Source: an uncultured Ruminococcus sp. (lineage in GTDB: Bacteria > Bacillota > Clostridia > Oscillospirales > Ruminococcaceae). Taken from it: a stretch of 7,346 nucleotides of DNA. Position 1 is the first letter of the stretch. Each line of letters starts with the position of its first letter. The translations under genes were made by a program, and so were the position numbers. Below the pieces are notes generated by a model that worked only from the letters and a program-made list of their open reading frames with translations, had not been told where the DNA came from and searched no databases. Shown piece by piece: positions 6,917 through 7,346 of this stretch. The stretch is from NCBI GenBank assembly GCA_945867875.1, contig CAMBJF010000115.1, positions 1-7,346 on the forward strand, read 5' to 3'.

Positions 6917-7258
6917 ATGGACGATTGTCTTTTCTGCAAAATAATCAAGGGTGAGATACCCTCAACAAAGGTATATGAGGACGAGCTTTGCTATGCATTC
7001 AACGACATAGCTCCCACAGCTCCCGTGCATTTTCTCGTTATCCCCAAGGAGCACATTGTTTCTGCTGGTGAGATAACCCCCGAAAATTCCGCTGTTGTGG
7101 CTCACATTTTCGAGGTCATTTCAAAGCTTTCCAAGGAAATGAATATGGCTGACGGATTCAGAGTAGTTTCCAACTGCGGCGACTGCGCAGGACAGACCGT
7201 AAAGCATCTTCACTTCCACGTGCTTTCGGGCAGAGAATTTACCTGGCCCGCAGGCTGA
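6917..7258 (+). CDS. hinT: HIT-family (HinT-like) nucleotide phosphoramidase/hydrolase
   Basis: A complete 113-residue histidine-triad protein. The signature HLHFHVL gives H97, H99 and H101; by comparison with Hint1 the middle histidine is the one that takes up AMP. Asn (N86) and G-Q-T-V (92-95) before the triad are usual for the family. The N-terminal CLFC (C4, C7) with H46 and a triad histidine could bind zinc, as in some bacterial HIT proteins. The C-terminal WPAG resembles the W-P-P-G ending of clostridial relatives. Enzymes of this branch split AMP-amine and aminoacyl-AMP compounds. The gene is the second of an operon with alaS: GTGAGG (6903-6908) lies 8 bases ahead of the ATG, all within the 14-base gap. 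Removal of leaked alanyl-AMP is a reasonable but unproven role. Confidence 0.93.
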   Translation: MDDCLFCKIIKGEIPSTKVYEDELCYAFNDIAPTAPVHFLVIPKEHIVSAGEITPENSAVVAHIFEVISKLSKEMNMADGFRVVSNCGDCAGQTVKHLHFHVLSGREFTWPAG

Positions 7259-7302
7259 TATATTTTAACGGATAATAAAAACGGCTCCGCATCGTTTGGT
7301 GC
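7259..7302 (+). other. Short 3' non-coding end of the insert, possible half-terminator
   Basis: These 44 bases after the hinT stop hold no gene. AAAAACGGCTCCG (7278-7290) looks like the left arm of a rho-independent terminator whose right arm would lie beyond the cut end of the insert. This cannot be confirmed here, and the operon could equally continue. Confidence 0.3.
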
Positions 7303-7346
7303 CTGTCTCTTATACACATCTCCGAGCCCACGAGACGCTACGCTAT
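7303..7346 (-). other. Synthetic Nextera read-2 adapter with i7 index (not biological)
   Basis: CTGTCTCTTATACACATCT (7303-7321) is the reverse complement of the Tn5 mosaic end. CCGAGCCCACGAGAC (7322-7336) is the reversed read-2 adapter stem. GCTACGCT (7337-7344) matches the i7 index I know as N709, and the final AT fits the start of the P7 sequence. Together with the left adapter it shows that both ends of one library molecule were read. Confidence 0.98.

Noticed and set aside
25..7321. 19-base inverted repeats at the two ends, resembling Tn5/IS50 transposon ends around a five-gene cargo
   Set aside because: They are joined to complete sequencing adapters and sample indexes, so they are Tn5 mosaic ends from library preparation, not a natural mobile element.

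Overview
The window is one complete, untrimmed Nextera-type library molecule. Bases 1-43 and 7303-7346 are synthetic adapter and index sequence, so the biological insert is 44-7302 (7259 bases). Its ends are tagmentation cut points, not natural borders. The insert looks like chromosome from a Gram-positive Clostridia bacterium, most likely Oscillospiraceae (Ruminococcus-like). This rests on the character of the AlaRS and HIT proteins, strong AGGAG-type ribosome binding sites, a textbook sigma-A promoter and roughly 50% G+C in the housekeeping genes. It is an inference from sequence character; no search was run.

Left part (44-1368, plus strand): a DUF3800 protein gene starts 8 bases inside the insert. 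It is more A+T-rich than the rest and appears to lack about 20 residues in its C-terminal half. A perfect 11-bp hairpin terminator follows, with an A-run on one side and a T-run on the other, so it could work in both directions. Just after it, a small exported or membrane-anchored leucine-rich-repeat protein starts at a TTG codon.

Centre (1369-4026, minus strand): a full-length type IIA P-type Ca2+-ATPase. Its stop codon directly abuts the stop codon of the LRR gene (TAA then TTA, no gap). No terminator separates the two, so its message probably runs antisense through the LRR gene to the bidirectional hairpin.

Right part (4027-7302, plus strand): a 239-base divergent intergenic region holds a perfect consensus promoter (TTGACA, 17 bases, TATAAT) and a leader hairpin. 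These drive alaS, a complete alanyl-tRNA synthetase with its editing domain. It is followed 14 bases later by a complete HIT-family (HinT-like) nucleotide hydrolase, clearly in one operon. HinT proteins hydrolyse aminoacyl-adenylates, the intermediates made by aminoacyl-tRNA synthetases, so the pairing makes biochemical sense.

I found no CRISPR array, tRNA or rRNA gene, transposase or recognisably new multi-gene system. The points most worth a second look are the shortened DUF3800 protein, the antisense arrangement of the ATPase and LRR genes, the palindrome in the alaS leader and the alaS-hinT pairing.
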